Assembly (NCBI GenBank): GCA_902384585.1
Contig: CABMCJ010000004.1
Span: 572,086-636,085 of the forward strand
Origin: Candidatus Anstonella stagnisolia
GTDB lineage: Archaea; Micrarchaeota; Micrarchaeia; Anstonellales; Anstonellaceae
Direction: 5' to 3'
Length of the DNA stretch: 64,000 bases
In this document: positions 37,367 through 45,553 of the stretch, piece by piece
How the letters are laid out: each line of letters begins with the position of its first letter
Position numbering within the stretch: the stretch's first letter is position 1
Translations under genes and position numbers: made by a program
Notes under the pieces: model-generated
Databases searched by the model: none
Told to the model about the DNA's origin: nothing
What the model saw: only the letters and a program-made list of their open reading frames with translations

Positions 37367-37375
37367 TTTTTTATA
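37367..37375 (+). promoter_or_regulatory. TATA box of tRNA-Arg and the overlapping protein gene
   Basis: TTTTTTATA lies 24-32 bp upstream of the first tRNA base (37399). The next protein gene starts inside the tRNA gene, so this box is probably its promoter too. Confidence 0.65.
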
Positions 37376-37398
37376 CCCAGGCGTGCATAAGGGATTCA

Positions 37399-37497
37399 GG
37401 GCCCGTGGCGCAACGGATAGCGCGTCTGGCTTCGGACCAGAAGGTTGCGGGTTCGAAGGAGAGTTTTGATGCTCTTGCGAAAATCCCGTCGGGCCCG
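37399..37497 (+). tRNA. tRNA-Arg(UCG) with a 26-nt T-loop intron
   Basis: All tRNA arms are present. The acceptor GGGCCCG/CGGGCCC has discriminator G, the D stem is GCGC/GCGC, and the anticodon arm TCTGG-CTTCGGA-CCAGA reads anticodon UCG. The variable loop is AGGTT and the T stem is GCGGG/CCCGT. The T-loop is interrupted: 37458-37483 is extra. Around it, TTCG (37452-37455) pairs with CGAA (37478-37481), giving a 4-bp helix with a 3-nt bulge AAG on one side and AAT on the other, the archaeal bulge-helix-bulge. Cutting after the second base of each bulge leaves the perfect loop TTCGAAT, between tRNA positions 59 and 60. The intron's inner hairpin (GAGAG/CTCTT) has one extra unpaired G, so the motif is slightly relaxed. 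CCA is not encoded. Confidence 0.9.
37456..37463 (+). promoter_or_regulatory. Shine-Dalgarno sequence inside a tRNA gene
   Basis: AAGGAGAG spans the 5' exon-intron junction of tRNA-Arg and lies about 6 nt before the ATG at 37469. It is a strong ribosome binding site, so it argues that the ATG within the tRNA intron is the real start of the following gene. Confidence 0.6.
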
Positions 37498-38245
37498 TTT
37501 GCTTTTTTTGCTGCTGTTTTTGTGCGCAAGCGCGCACGCTGGAAAACTTCTTGTGAGCAATGCGACCATTGGGGAAAAGATATACGTACTGTATGAGGGG
37601 GAAATGCTGCAAAATGAAAGCGTATTTGTGAAGCCGCCGCACGGGACTGGAGTTGGAATTGCGCTTTGGGGAAACGCTGCGGAATTCAATGCAAGCGAAG
37701 AGGGAACGTGGAAAATAGTTTTTCGCGGGGAAGAATACGCCGCGCTTGTTTTTGGGGGGAAGGGGGAGGAAATTGCGCCTGTGAAAAACCAGTGGCAAGG
37801 CGGGATTGTGCCGCTTTTGTTCATGCTGCTTGTGTTTGCGTGCGTATTCGCATTTGCGGCTGCCGTGTGGAAAAACGCAGGGAAAACGGAAATGGAATTC
37901 TACGCGGAAAACAACAGGCTTGTGCTAAGGAGCGTGCATGCGCTTGAGGAACCCGCCATATCGGATGCAGATGGGAAAATGCTGTGGGCTGCAAAAGAAT
38001 TTGACAGGGCTGGAAAGCTTGAGATAAGCCTTCTGGAAATGAAAACGCCGTTTTGCCTGAGGGCGAGGATGCACGGTGGGGATATTTGCATGTGGACAGA
38101 CGGGAGGATGGGTGAGAGGGCGCCTGCTGCAAAAATGCGCGCGGCTGAAAAAGAAGGGCGGGATGCGGGCGCTATTGAAGGCGCAAAAAATGCAGGTGAA
38201 GCGAAGAAAAAATTGAACAGGGCGGAGCCTGGATTTACTTCGTGA
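37469..38245 (+). CDS. Secreted/membrane-anchored protein whose start lies in a tRNA intron
   Basis: This 258-residue protein has a clear signal peptide: basic MLLRKSRRAR, then a leucine-rich core and CASAHA before the likely cleavage. An outer domain of about 85 residues follows, then a membrane helix at about residues 111-135 and a cytoplasmic domain ending in a charged Ala/Lys-rich tail. The ATG and the first five codons are in the intron of tRNA-Arg, and codons 6 to 10 (SRRAR) are read from its T stem and acceptor stem. Downstream TTG codons could start the hydrophobic core but would lose the basic region, so the ATG with its GGAG site is preferred. It overlaps the convergent map gene by 11 nt. 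No family is recognised. Confidence 0.8.
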   Translation: MLLRKSRRARLLFLLLFLCASAHAGKLLVSNATIGEKIYVLYEGEMLQNESVFVKPPHGTGVGIALWGNAAEFNASEEGTWKIVFRGEEYAALVFGGKGEEIAPVKNQWQGGIVPLLFMLLVFACVFAFAAAVWKNAGKTEMEFYAENNRLVLRSVHALEEPAISDADGKMLWAAKEFDRAGKLEISLLEMKTPFCLRARMHGGDICMWTDGRMGERAPAAKMRAAEKEGRDAGAIEGAKNAGEAKKKLNRAEPGFTS

Positions 38246-39212
38246 GCAATACCGCGCTGTCGTGCTCGATTAGCATCGTGTGCTCATGCTGCGCAACTAT
38301 GCTGCCTGGGGAATCAAGGAGGACCGGGTAGGGGCGAAGCGCGCCTGCGTTGAGGAGTTCCTTGAGCCCTGAGCTTAGGAGAAGGCGGGACTTGAAATTC
38401 CTTGAGAGCCAGCGCTCTGCAAAGGGAAGCGTGAAATACTCGTTTGCGATGTGGGAAATGAGCTGGCGGGACTGGCGCATGCGAACGCGCGCGCCTGAAA
38501 CAAGGGAGAAAATCTCCACCTGCGTGCCGTCCTTTACGTGCCCGCTTCCGTTGCTTGCAAAGGGCTCTATTGCAAAAATGTCGCCTTCCTGCAGTTCGTA
38601 GGGGTTTGAGGTCTTTATGTTCGGGATGTCTATGCCTGCGTGAAGGGCATAGGGCTCTATCTTGTGACCGCACAGGTTCTCTATTGGCTTAAAGCCTGCT
38701 GCCTTTATGGTGTTCTCTATTGCCTCGCTCAGGGCTTCTATTTTCACGCCCGGCTTTGCGATTGAGACTGCCGCTTCAACTGCCGCCTGCGTGCACTCGA
38801 GCATCTTTCCCCATTCGCCTGAGAGGTCGACCGTGTATGCTGTATCGCCGCAGCAGCCCTCCAGCTGGGCGCCCAGGTCGACTTTTACGACGTCCTTTTC
38901 GCCAAGGAGAAGCTCGCACCCTATTTCCGGGGTGAAATGCGCTGCGGCGTTGTTTATGGAAATGTTTGCGGGAAATGCGGCCTTTACGCCAGCGTCGCTG
39001 ATGAACTTTTCAATGCTCTCTGCAATGTCAAGGAGCGACTCGCCGGGCATTATCAGGCTCTTGCTTTCCTCGCGCACCTGCGCGGTTGCCGAGCATGCCT
39101 TCTTGAAGCTGTCCATCATGTGCGCGTATTCCTCTTCTGGGGACATGTTTTCGTGGGAATGCGCGTGCCCCTCATCGGATGCAGCATCCTGCGTATCGAT
39201 ATCTATTGCCAT
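38235..39212 (-). CDS. map: Methionine aminopeptidase, type II
   Basis: This 325-residue metalloprotease removes the initiator methionine from new proteins. The five metal ligands of the family can be placed: the Asp residues in VKVDLGAQ and GDTAYTVDL, His in CGHKIEPYALH, Glu in FAIEPFAS and Glu in QHEHTMLIE. The long insertion after the His motif makes it the archaeal/eukaryotic type II. Unusually, about 30 acidic and His-containing residues (GHAHSHE) precede the catalytic domain; this could bind metal or only be a flexible tail. Its 3' end overlaps the secreted-protein gene by 11 nt. Confidence 0.93.
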   Translation of the reverse strand: MAIDIDTQDAASDEGHAHSHENMSPEEEYAHMMDSFKKACSATAQVREESKSLIMPGESLLDIAESIEKFISDAGVKAAFPANISINNAAAHFTPEIGCELLLGEKDVVKVDLGAQLEGCCGDTAYTVDLSGEWGKMLECTQAAVEAAVSIAKPGVKIEALSEAIENTIKAAGFKPIENLCGHKIEPYALHAGIDIPNIKTSNPYELQEGDIFAIEPFASNGSGHVKDGTQVEIFSLVSGARVRMRQSRQLISHIANEYFTLPFAERWLSRNFKSRLLLSSGLKELLNAGALRPYPVLLDSPGSIVAQHEHTMLIEHDSAVLLTK

Positions 39213-39282
39213 TTGTTTTCAACCCGCATGTAATAGGAAGAATGATAATATAAATATCTCGGCTGTTATGGGGCGGCGGAAG

Positions 39283-39945
39283 TTATCCGAGGAGGGGAAG
39301 GAGTTCCTTGAGGCCCAGGATGCGCATGCCTGCATGCCTTTTTGCAGCGGGCGTGCCCGTGCACATGAGGGCTGCATGCATGCCCGCTTTTTGTGCAAAG
39401 GAAAAATCCTTTTTGGGATGGTTGCCCACCATTAGGCACTCTTTTGGGGAAAGGCTAAGCTTCCTTGCGCACGCGCGATAGAATGCGGGGGACTTTTTTG
39501 AAGTTATGAACACGCGGCTGAAAAACGAATCAAGGGAAAGGCGGATGAGCTTGTCCCATTGCTTGAGGGACTTCCCTTCCGATGCGATGCACAGGGGATA
39601 GCCGCGCCTTGAAAGCTCGCCAAGCACAAAGTGGGCGTGGGGGAAGGGGTGGATGCTTGTTTTTGTGTCGTGGTATGCCGCGATGCCGGCTGCTATTGCG
39701 CGCTCCTTGTTGGTGCAGGGGAACCTTGAGGCAAGCAGGTTGAAATGCCTGCTAAAATTCGAGCCGAATTTTTCCACTATTTTTGAATGCGCCAAAAGCG
39801 CCTTTTCCTCCTGCGCGTCCATGCCTGCGGACATCATTGCGCGTATTGCGTTCCGGCGCGCAAGCGAAGAGAACTCGTGCGATGGGAAAAGCGTGTCGTC
39901 TATGTCAAAAAGCACTGCCTTTATGCCGATAAGCTTGTTGCCCAT
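39283..39945 (-). CDS. HAD-superfamily hydrolase (phosphatase)
   Basis: This 220-residue protein has the HAD nucleophile motif LFDIDDTL (Asp14, with Asp16 as acid/base), a helical cap domain, the Thr/Ser motif FITSKKS and the C-terminal GNHPKKDFSFAQKAG acidic/metal motif. It resembles phosphoglycolate-phosphatase or haloacid-type relatives. Its substrate is unknown. The ATG at 39945 is preferred to two upstream in-frame starts because it begins right before the conserved strand. A TTATAAAA box lies near 39993-40000. It is divergent from the gene at 40106. Confidence 0.85.
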   Translation of the reverse strand: MGNKLIGIKAVLFDIDDTLFPSHEFSSLARRNAIRAMMSAGMDAQEEKALLAHSKIVEKFGSNFSRHFNLLASRFPCTNKERAIAAGIAAYHDTKTSIHPFPHAHFVLGELSRRGYPLCIASEGKSLKQWDKLIRLSLDSFFSRVFITSKKSPAFYRACARKLSLSPKECLMVGNHPKKDFSFAQKAGMHAALMCTGTPAAKRHAGMRILGLKELLPLLG

Positions 39946-40023
39946 AAAAATGCCCGCAAATGTTAGCCAAGTGACGAACATGCGCAAGTTAATTATAAAA
40001 GCATTGTGCAGCAAGGCATAAAC

Positions 40024-40070
40024 GGAACATTTCTAATTTCTGTTAAAGCCTGAAAGCTTGGAACATTTCT
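40024..40070. repeat. Direct repeat of GGAACATTTCT in a divergent promoter region
   Basis: Two exact 11-bp copies occur at 40024-40034 and 40060-40070, 36 bp apart. A partial third GGAACA follows at 40081. The position between divergent genes fits a regulator binding array, but no regulator is identified. Confidence 0.4.
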
Positions 40071-40105
40071 CTGGATAGCCGGAACAGTTAGTGAGTGGGA
40101 TAATA

Positions 40106-41443
40106 ATGGGACTTTACCTTGCATCGCTTGACCACCGCCCTGACTGGTCGCACCTGTCCGACAGGGTTGCGCGCTACGTGGACTGGTGCATACAATACAA
40201 GCTCATAATACAGATTGCACGCAGCGGCGGCGTAATGTCCGTTGTGGTGGACTACGTGAACGGCGCCATGGGCAAGGATGACATGTACAATGCAGTGAAA
40301 AAAATAGCGCAGGAGGAACGGCCCAGGGGAAGCGGCATGACAGAGGTCGTGATGCCGCACGTGAAGCTTCTTGAGATGGGGTATAAGGCAAGCGTTGTGA
40401 AGGCAAGGCTTGTGAAGCTGGGCGAGGAGAATTTCGGCAGGCTTGCACAGCTTGCCATGGGCTTTGCAAAGCTTGGCGGGGAATATTTGCACGAGGCGCA
40501 GAAGCAATTCAAATACGGCGACATGCTAAAGCGGGTTGAAGAGGCGGCACTTGGGGCGGAATTCTTTTTTGCAAAAATGTTCGGCGAGAGGACAGGGGCA
40601 CGCGCGCCAAAAACAGAATTTTCATTGCATGCGCCTGCGCTTGAGAGGGCGGTTGCGCAGTCTTCGGAGTTTGCAGCGCAGGCTGCGGTGGAAAATGGTG
40701 CGCGTGCGCACGTGCAGGCAAAGGCTGGATTCGCAGGAGCATATTCAAAAGAGGCAGGGGCAAGGGCGCCTGCACACGCGGTTGGCGGAATAGGGGCGCA
40801 GGCTGCCGGGACTTCAAATGCAAATGGGCAGGGCGCGGCTGTGCTGAAGGTTGCAAGCCAGGGCGCAGTTTTCACATCGAATGAGGCATCCCAAATTGCG
40901 CGCCTTGGTGGCGCAAGCGCAGTTGGAATGCAGGTTGCAGTTGCGAAGAATGCGCCTGCGCGCAACTATGCTGCGCAAAACCATCCGGCACAAAACCATC
41001 CAAAAGTGGAAGCAGGGGGAAAAGGAAGCGCGCCTGCTGCAAAGGAAACGGGAGCAGTGCAGCAGGCTGGGGGGAATGAGCAGGGGGCTTTGCAAAAGGG
41101 GCGCGCGGGCGGGAAAAAAGGAGGGGATGCGCCCAATGCCGCGGATTCAAAAGGCAGGGACGATGGGCATTATGCAAAGCAGGAGATTGATGCAAAGAAT
41201 GCGCACGCAAAGGACACAGGCAAAGCCGAGGGGACGGCAAAGCAGCACGCGCAAGAGGATAATTTGCGCCATAAGATTGCGCTTGGCGCGCGGGCAAAAG
41301 CCACGAAAAAAATCAGCTACAGCACAAGGGTGCACATGCGCAAGCAGCTTGCATCTTCCATGGAACCGCCGCCAAATGGGAATTCCGGCATGGAAAAAAA
41401 TGCGCCTGATTCTTTTGAATTTGAGCAGGAGCAGCTGCAATAG
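40106..41443 (+). CDS. Protein with a helical N-domain and long Ala-rich low-complexity tail
   Basis: This 445-residue protein has a conserved-looking helical domain at residues about 1-165 (start MGLYLASLDHRPDW, no signal peptide), followed by about 280 residues very rich in Ala, Gly, Gln, Lys and His. Short imperfect repeats such as NHPAQNHP occur, and a basic/acidic end closes the protein. It looks like a scaffold or linker-type cytoplasmic protein with a disordered tail. The GTG at 40091 is in frame, but the ATG at 40106 is preferred. It is convergent with a glycosyltransferase gene, 3 nt away. No family is recognised. Confidence 0.7.
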   Translation: MGLYLASLDHRPDWSHLSDRVARYVDWCIQYKLIIQIARSGGVMSVVVDYVNGAMGKDDMYNAVKKIAQEERPRGSGMTEVVMPHVKLLEMGYKASVVKARLVKLGEENFGRLAQLAMGFAKLGGEYLHEAQKQFKYGDMLKRVEEAALGAEFFFAKMFGERTGARAPKTEFSLHAPALERAVAQSSEFAAQAAVENGARAHVQAKAGFAGAYSKEAGARAPAHAVGGIGAQAAGTSNANGQGAAVLKVASQGAVFTSNEASQIARLGGASAVGMQVAVAKNAPARNYAAQNHPAQNHPKVEAGGKGSAPAAKETGAVQQAGGNEQGALQKGRAGGKKGGDAPNAADSKGRDDGHYAKQEIDAKNAHAKDTGKAEGTAKQHAQEDNLRHKIALGARAKATKKISYSTRVHMRKQLASSMEPPPNGNSGMEKNAPDSFEFEQEQLQ

Positions 41444-41446
41444 CGG

Positions 41447-42580
41447 CTAAACCAGTTTTCTGTAAAGTGAGAGCAGGGAATCCGTACGTTTTGAGGAATC
41501 AAAGTAAAGCGCGCTTTTGCGGGCTGCATTGCGGTATTTTTGCGGGGAATCAAGGATGCGGCCAAGGGCATGCGCAAACTCGTGCGCATTCGGGCTGCAA
41601 AGGAACCCGTTTGAGGAATTTATGATGTCCTCGGAGGCGCTGTTTTTTGCGCCCACTGCGGGCGTGCCGCAGGAAAGCGCCTCAAGCGCTGCCAGCCCCT
41701 GGGTTTCAAAGAGCGAGGGGAATGCGAATGCGTGCGCGCTGCGGTAAAGTGGCACGATTTTTTCCTCTGGGACAAAGCCAGGGAACTTTACGTAGGAATT
41801 TATGCCCAGCCTTGCGGCAGCATGGCGCAGCTTTCCAAGGTGCGGCCCCTTCCCGCCTATTAGGATGAATGCATCAGGATGCTCTTTTTTTACCAGTGGC
41901 GCTGCGTGCAGGAGCACCTCAAGGTTCTTCTCCTGCGCAACCCTTCCAAGGGAAATTATGAGTTTTGGGTTTTTAGGGATTCCGAGGGAAGAAAGGAGCT
42001 TTTCGTCCCTTGCGCCTGGGGAGAATTTTTTTGTGTCTATTCCGAGCGGGAGAACCGTGGAGGAAATTCCGTGCTGCGCAAGCTGCTCCTTTGCAAAAGT
42101 GCTTGGGGCGGTTGTAAGGTCAAATTGGGAGGAATATGCGCGCACGTAATGCCAAAGCGCGCTGCCCGCCGCGCCCTGAAGATGTTTTGTCGGGACCACG
42201 TAGTGCGTTGCGCTGCTGAAAAACGTGTGGAAGGAAAAAAGGGAAGGGAGATGCAGGGTTTTTGCTGCGCCAAGCGCTGCAATCCCAAGAGTTGCGGGGG
42301 AATGCGAATGCACTATTTGGACATTGTGCTTTTGGACGTCTTTTAGCGCGTGGTAGGGGAAAAGCGCTGCGTGGTACTGCGGATAAGAAGGGAGGGAAAG
42401 CGAGCTGTAGTAGAAATGGCGCTTTTGGGGGAGAAGGGATTTGATTTTTGGGCCGCCCCTGGGCGCGAACACGTACACGCTGTGCCTCCTTTTTTCAAGC
42501 TCCGCCTTGAAATTGAGGATGCCGCGCACAACCCCGTCCATATGGGGAAGGTAGGTATCCGTGAAGAATGCGACTTTCAT
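41447..42580 (-). CDS. Glycosyltransferase, GT4 family
   Basis: This 377-residue GT-B enzyme starts with VAFFTDTYLPHMDGVVRG, typical of GT4 enzymes such as diacylglycerol and phosphatidylinositol mannosyltransferases. The C-terminal donor-binding part has ISLGRVAQEKNLEVLLHA and the EX7E region FPSLFETQGLAALEAL. It transfers a sugar from a nucleotide-sugar donor at the cytoplasmic membrane, probably to a lipid or glycan; the acceptor is unknown. The ATG at 42580 has a TTTAAAAAAG box about 25 bp upstream; a longer frame adds 80 unconserved residues. It is divergent from a second glycosyltransferase gene. Confidence 0.88.
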   Translation of the reverse strand: MKVAFFTDTYLPHMDGVVRGILNFKAELEKRRHSVYVFAPRGGPKIKSLLPQKRHFYYSSLSLPSYPQYHAALFPYHALKDVQKHNVQIVHSHSPATLGIAALGAAKTLHLPSLFSFHTFFSSATHYVVPTKHLQGAAGSALWHYVRAYSSQFDLTTAPSTFAKEQLAQHGISSTVLPLGIDTKKFSPGARDEKLLSSLGIPKNPKLIISLGRVAQEKNLEVLLHAAPLVKKEHPDAFILIGGKGPHLGKLRHAAARLGINSYVKFPGFVPEEKIVPLYRSAHAFAFPSLFETQGLAALEALSCGTPAVGAKNSASEDIINSSNGFLCSPNAHEFAHALGRILDSPQKYRNAARKSALYFDSSKRTDSLLSLYRKLV

Positions 42581-42655
42581 GAGGATAAATGAGAATGCGC
42601 GGTTTAAAAAAGCAAGTGTTTTAAAAGCGCGAAGAGGAAGTTTAATGCGGGATTT

Positions 42656-43840
42656 ATGAGAGTGGCAATGATTGGGTGGGAGTTCCCTCCGTTTGCGTCC
42701 GGGGGGCTTGGGGTGCACTGCCTTGAGCTTACCAGCCGCCTGTGCGCAATGGGGGTTGAGGTGGACTTTTTCATGCCAAAAAGCGGGGAGGGCGTGAACA
42801 GTTCGCATCCAAACTTGCACATTATAGAGGTTGCAAAGGCGGACATTTCGCCTTACATTTTTGTAAGCAAATCAAGGAGGCACACAACTTACGGGGAAAA
42901 CCTCATGCATGCAGTTGAGCAGTACAACAAGGAATGCGCGGCGGTCCTTGTGCAGCGTGCAAAGGAGAGGGGCTATTCGCTCATACACGCGCACGACTGG
43001 CTGGGAGTGAAAGCAGCCGGCGAGGCTGCCGGAAAAACAAGATTGCCGATAGTGCACACTTTCCACTCCACCGAATTTGACAGGACGTCCGTGCCATGGG
43101 ACTTTTTGGTGGACATTGAGCGCCAGGGAGTGCAGAATGCGGACCTGCTGATTGCGGTGAGCAGGCGCACAAAGGCGCAATTGATGAGGCTGGGGGCGAA
43201 CGAGGGGAAAATACGCGTGGTGTACAACGGGGTGGACGCGCAGAAATTCAACAATGGGAATGGCGGGAATGCGGCGCTGGAAAGGTTCAGGCAGGGAAGG
43301 AAAACCGTGCTTTTCTTTGGAAGGCTTACCGAGCAGAAGGGCCCCATGCAATTTTTGCACGCCGCGAAAAAAGTGCTGCAGGTGATGCCGGGCACGCTCT
43401 TTATTGTTGCGGGAAAGGGCGACATGCTACCGCTTCTTATAAACACCGCGATAGAGCTTGGGATAAAGGACAACGTGATGTTCCTGGGGTACTTAAGCGA
43501 AGAGGACCAGAAGAGGATTTATTCCGCCGCGGACCTTTATGTCATGCCCTCCACATCCGAGCCGTTTGGGATAACAGCGCTTGAGGCGATGAGCGCTGGG
43601 ACGCCCGTAATAATATCAAGGACTTCGGGAGTTGGGGAAACCGTGAAGGGCGCGCTGCTTGTGGACTTCTGGGACATAAACGGCATGGCGCAGAAAATGC
43701 TCTCCGTGCTCAAATACCCGGTGCTGGGAAGCAGCCTCTCAAATGCAGGGAAAGAGGACGCGATGAAAATGAGCTGGGAGAAAACGGCGCAGAGCACAAT
43801 TGAAGTGTATAATGAGGCAGTTGCGAGGGGAAAACAATGA
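42656..43840 (+). CDS. Glycosyltransferase, glycogen-synthase-like
   Basis: This 394-residue GT-B enzyme begins with MIGWEFPPFASGGLGVHC, the opening typical of archaeal/bacterial glycogen or starch synthase-like enzymes (GT4/GT5). It continues with IHAHDWLG, LFFGRLTEQKG and the EX7E block TSEPFGITALEAMSAG. It probably extends an alpha-glucan using NDP-glucose. The stop overlaps the ATG of the GH57 amylase gene by 4 nt (ATGA), so the two are coupled and likely handle the same storage polysaccharide. A TTTTAAAAG TATA-like box lies about 30 bp upstream. Confidence 0.88.
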   Translation: MRVAMIGWEFPPFASGGLGVHCLELTSRLCAMGVEVDFFMPKSGEGVNSSHPNLHIIEVAKADISPYIFVSKSRRHTTYGENLMHAVEQYNKECAAVLVQRAKERGYSLIHAHDWLGVKAAGEAAGKTRLPIVHTFHSTEFDRTSVPWDFLVDIERQGVQNADLLIAVSRRTKAQLMRLGANEGKIRVVYNGVDAQKFNNGNGGNAALERFRQGRKTVLFFGRLTEQKGPMQFLHAAKKVLQVMPGTLFIVAGKGDMLPLLINTAIELGIKDNVMFLGYLSEEDQKRIYSAADLYVMPSTSEPFGITALEAMSAGTPVIISRTSGVGETVKGALLVDFWDINGMAQKMLSVLKYPVLGSSLSNAGKEDAMKMSWEKTAQSTIEVYNEAVARGKQ

Positions 43841-45027
43841 AGGCTTGCTTTTATTTCCAGGTGCACCAGCCGCTCAGGCTCAAGCGGTTCTCAATTTTTG
43901 AATCGCACGAGCAATCAGTGCGCGAGAGGTATTTTGACAACGGGCTCAATAGGCAGATTCTTGAGAAGGTTGCGAAAAAATGCTACCTTCCCACGAACGC
44001 GCTCATGCTGGAATTGCTCGAAAAGCACCCGGGCATGCGGGTGAGCTATTCCCTTACCGGCGTGTTCATGGAGCAGTGCAAGATGTTTGCGCCCTATCTT
44101 CTTGACTCCTTTGCCGCGCTTGCGAAAACAGGCAGGGTGGAATTCCTTTCTGAAACTTACTATCATTCCCTTGCAGCGCTCTTTCCAAGCAAGGATGAAT
44201 TTGTGGAGCAGGTAAAATTGCACCAGAGGGAAGTGGAGAAGCTTGGGGGGAAAACGTCGGTATTCCGCAACACCGAGGCGATGTTCTCAAACGAGATTGC
44301 ATACCTTGCGCAAAGGATGGGGTATGAGGGGATACTCACGGAAGGGATTGAGCACGTGCTGGGGTGGCGCTCTCCGAACTATTTGTATTCAGTGAAAAGC
44401 TGCGAAGGGATAAAGGCGATGCTGAGGAACTACAAGCTCTCGGACGATATCGGGTACCGCTTCTCTGCAAAATGGTGGAGCGAATACCCCCTTACCGCAG
44501 ACAAATATGCGAAATGGCTTTCTTCCCTTGAGGGGGACTGTGTGAATGTTTTCATGGACTATGAAACTTTCGGGGAGCACCACTGGGAGGATACGGGAAT
44601 ATTTGAATTTTTGAGGGCGTTGCCTGGGGAAATGGGAAAGCACCCCAATTTGGAATTTGTTACGCCCTCAATGCTTGTGAAAAGCGCGGGAGCGGTTGGG
44701 GAAATAGACGTGCCGCACGTAATCTCGTGGGCGGACATGGAAAGGGACACTAGCGCTTGGCTTGGGAACGAGATGCAAAGGGAATGCTTCGGGATTTTGC
44801 AGGAGCTTGAGGCGCCCATAAAGGAACTTAAGGACGGGGAACTCTTGTCCGCATGGAGGATGCTGCAAAACTCGGACCATTTGTATTATTTGTGCACAAA
44901 AAGCCTCTCGGACCAGGACGTGCACAACTACTTCTCGCCGTACGACAGCCCTTTTGACGCGTACGTAAATTTCCGCAATATCCTTGAGGACTTGAGGGGC
45001 GAAGTGAAAGCAAGGCAGAAGGCATAA
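43837..45027 (+). CDS. Glycoside hydrolase family 57 (alpha-amylase type)
   Basis: This 396-residue enzyme hydrolyses or rearranges alpha-1,4-glucans. GH57 motifs are visible: HQPLR at the N-terminus, the nucleophile region FRNTEAMFSNEIAYL (Glu147), GWRSPNYLY, and the acid/base region MDYETFGEHHW (Asp241). No signal peptide is seen, so it acts in the cytoplasm. It overlaps the glycogen-synthase-like gene by 4 nt, forming a compact make-and-break pair for a glycogen-like polymer. The specificity (amylase or glucanotransferase) cannot be told. Confidence 0.92.
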   Translation: MKACFYFQVHQPLRLKRFSIFESHEQSVRERYFDNGLNRQILEKVAKKCYLPTNALMLELLEKHPGMRVSYSLTGVFMEQCKMFAPYLLDSFAALAKTGRVEFLSETYYHSLAALFPSKDEFVEQVKLHQREVEKLGGKTSVFRNTEAMFSNEIAYLAQRMGYEGILTEGIEHVLGWRSPNYLYSVKSCEGIKAMLRNYKLSDDIGYRFSAKWWSEYPLTADKYAKWLSSLEGDCVNVFMDYETFGEHHWEDTGIFEFLRALPGEMGKHPNLEFVTPSMLVKSAGAVGEIDVPHVISWADMERDTSAWLGNEMQRECFGILQELEAPIKELKDGELLSAWRMLQNSDHLYYLCTKSLSDQDVHNYFSPYDSPFDAYVNFRNILEDLRGEVKARQKA

Positions 45028-45118
45028 TAAGCAGGGGAGAGAAATACGATTGGGAGAAACGGAAACTGTGAAGCAAAAAGAATTAAAATATTAAAAGCGG
45101 ATATAGAGTGGGAGTGCT

Positions 45119-45550
45119 ATGGTGTTTGAAAAAGCCTGCGGCGCAGTGATATACCGCGAAGAAAAAGCGAAAGTGCTGTACCTTCTGCTCATGCACAAGG
45201 AGGGGCACTGGGATTTCCCCAAGGGGCACGTTGAGCACGGGGAAGGGGAAATGGAAACCGCGCGGCGTGAAATACTTGAGGAAACGGGCATACGCGACGT
45301 GGAATTCGCGCCGGGGTTTAGGAGGATAATAAACTATGCGCACATGCGGGACGAGGTGCGCGTGCAAAAGCAGGTCGTATTTTTCCTTGGAAAGACAAAA
45401 AGCTCAAAAGTGAAATTGTCAAAAGAGCACAAGAAAATGAGATGGGTGAACCTGAAGGATGCTCTTGCCACTCTTACGTATGAGAATGCAAAAAACGTTC
45501 TGAGGGCTGCGGATGCAAGATTGGCGAAGGACAGGGTTGAACGAGGCTAG
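45119..45550 (+). CDS. Nudix hydrolase
   Basis: This 143-residue enzyme has a complete Nudix box (residues 36-58) from GHVEHGEGEMETARRE to EETGI, matching GX5EX7REUXEEXGU. Its start CGAVIYREE and the WDFPKGHVE opening resemble bis(5'-nucleosyl)-tetraphosphatase (Ap4A hydrolase) relatives, which clear dinucleoside polyphosphates made by aminoacyl-tRNA synthetases. The exact substrate is not proved. It is 3 nt before the PEP carboxylase gene, so co-expressed. Confidence 0.9.
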   Translation: MVFEKACGAVIYREEKAKVLYLLLMHKEGHWDFPKGHVEHGEGEMETARREILEETGIRDVEFAPGFRRIINYAHMRDEVRVQKQVVFFLGKTKSSKVKLSKEHKKMRWVNLKDALATLTYENAKNVLRAADARLAKDRVERG

Positions 45551-45553
45551 ATT

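Noticed and set aside
37399-37497. tRNA-Arg as a pseudogene broken by an insertion
   Set aside because: All stems are intact, the promoter is in place and the cut at a bulge-helix-bulge restores a perfect T-loop, so a spliced functional tRNA is more likely.
40203-41440. Several overlapping open frames in both strands of the Ala-rich gene
   Set aside because: Low-complexity GC-rich sequence keeps all frames open; only the plus-strand frame has a sensible N-terminal domain.
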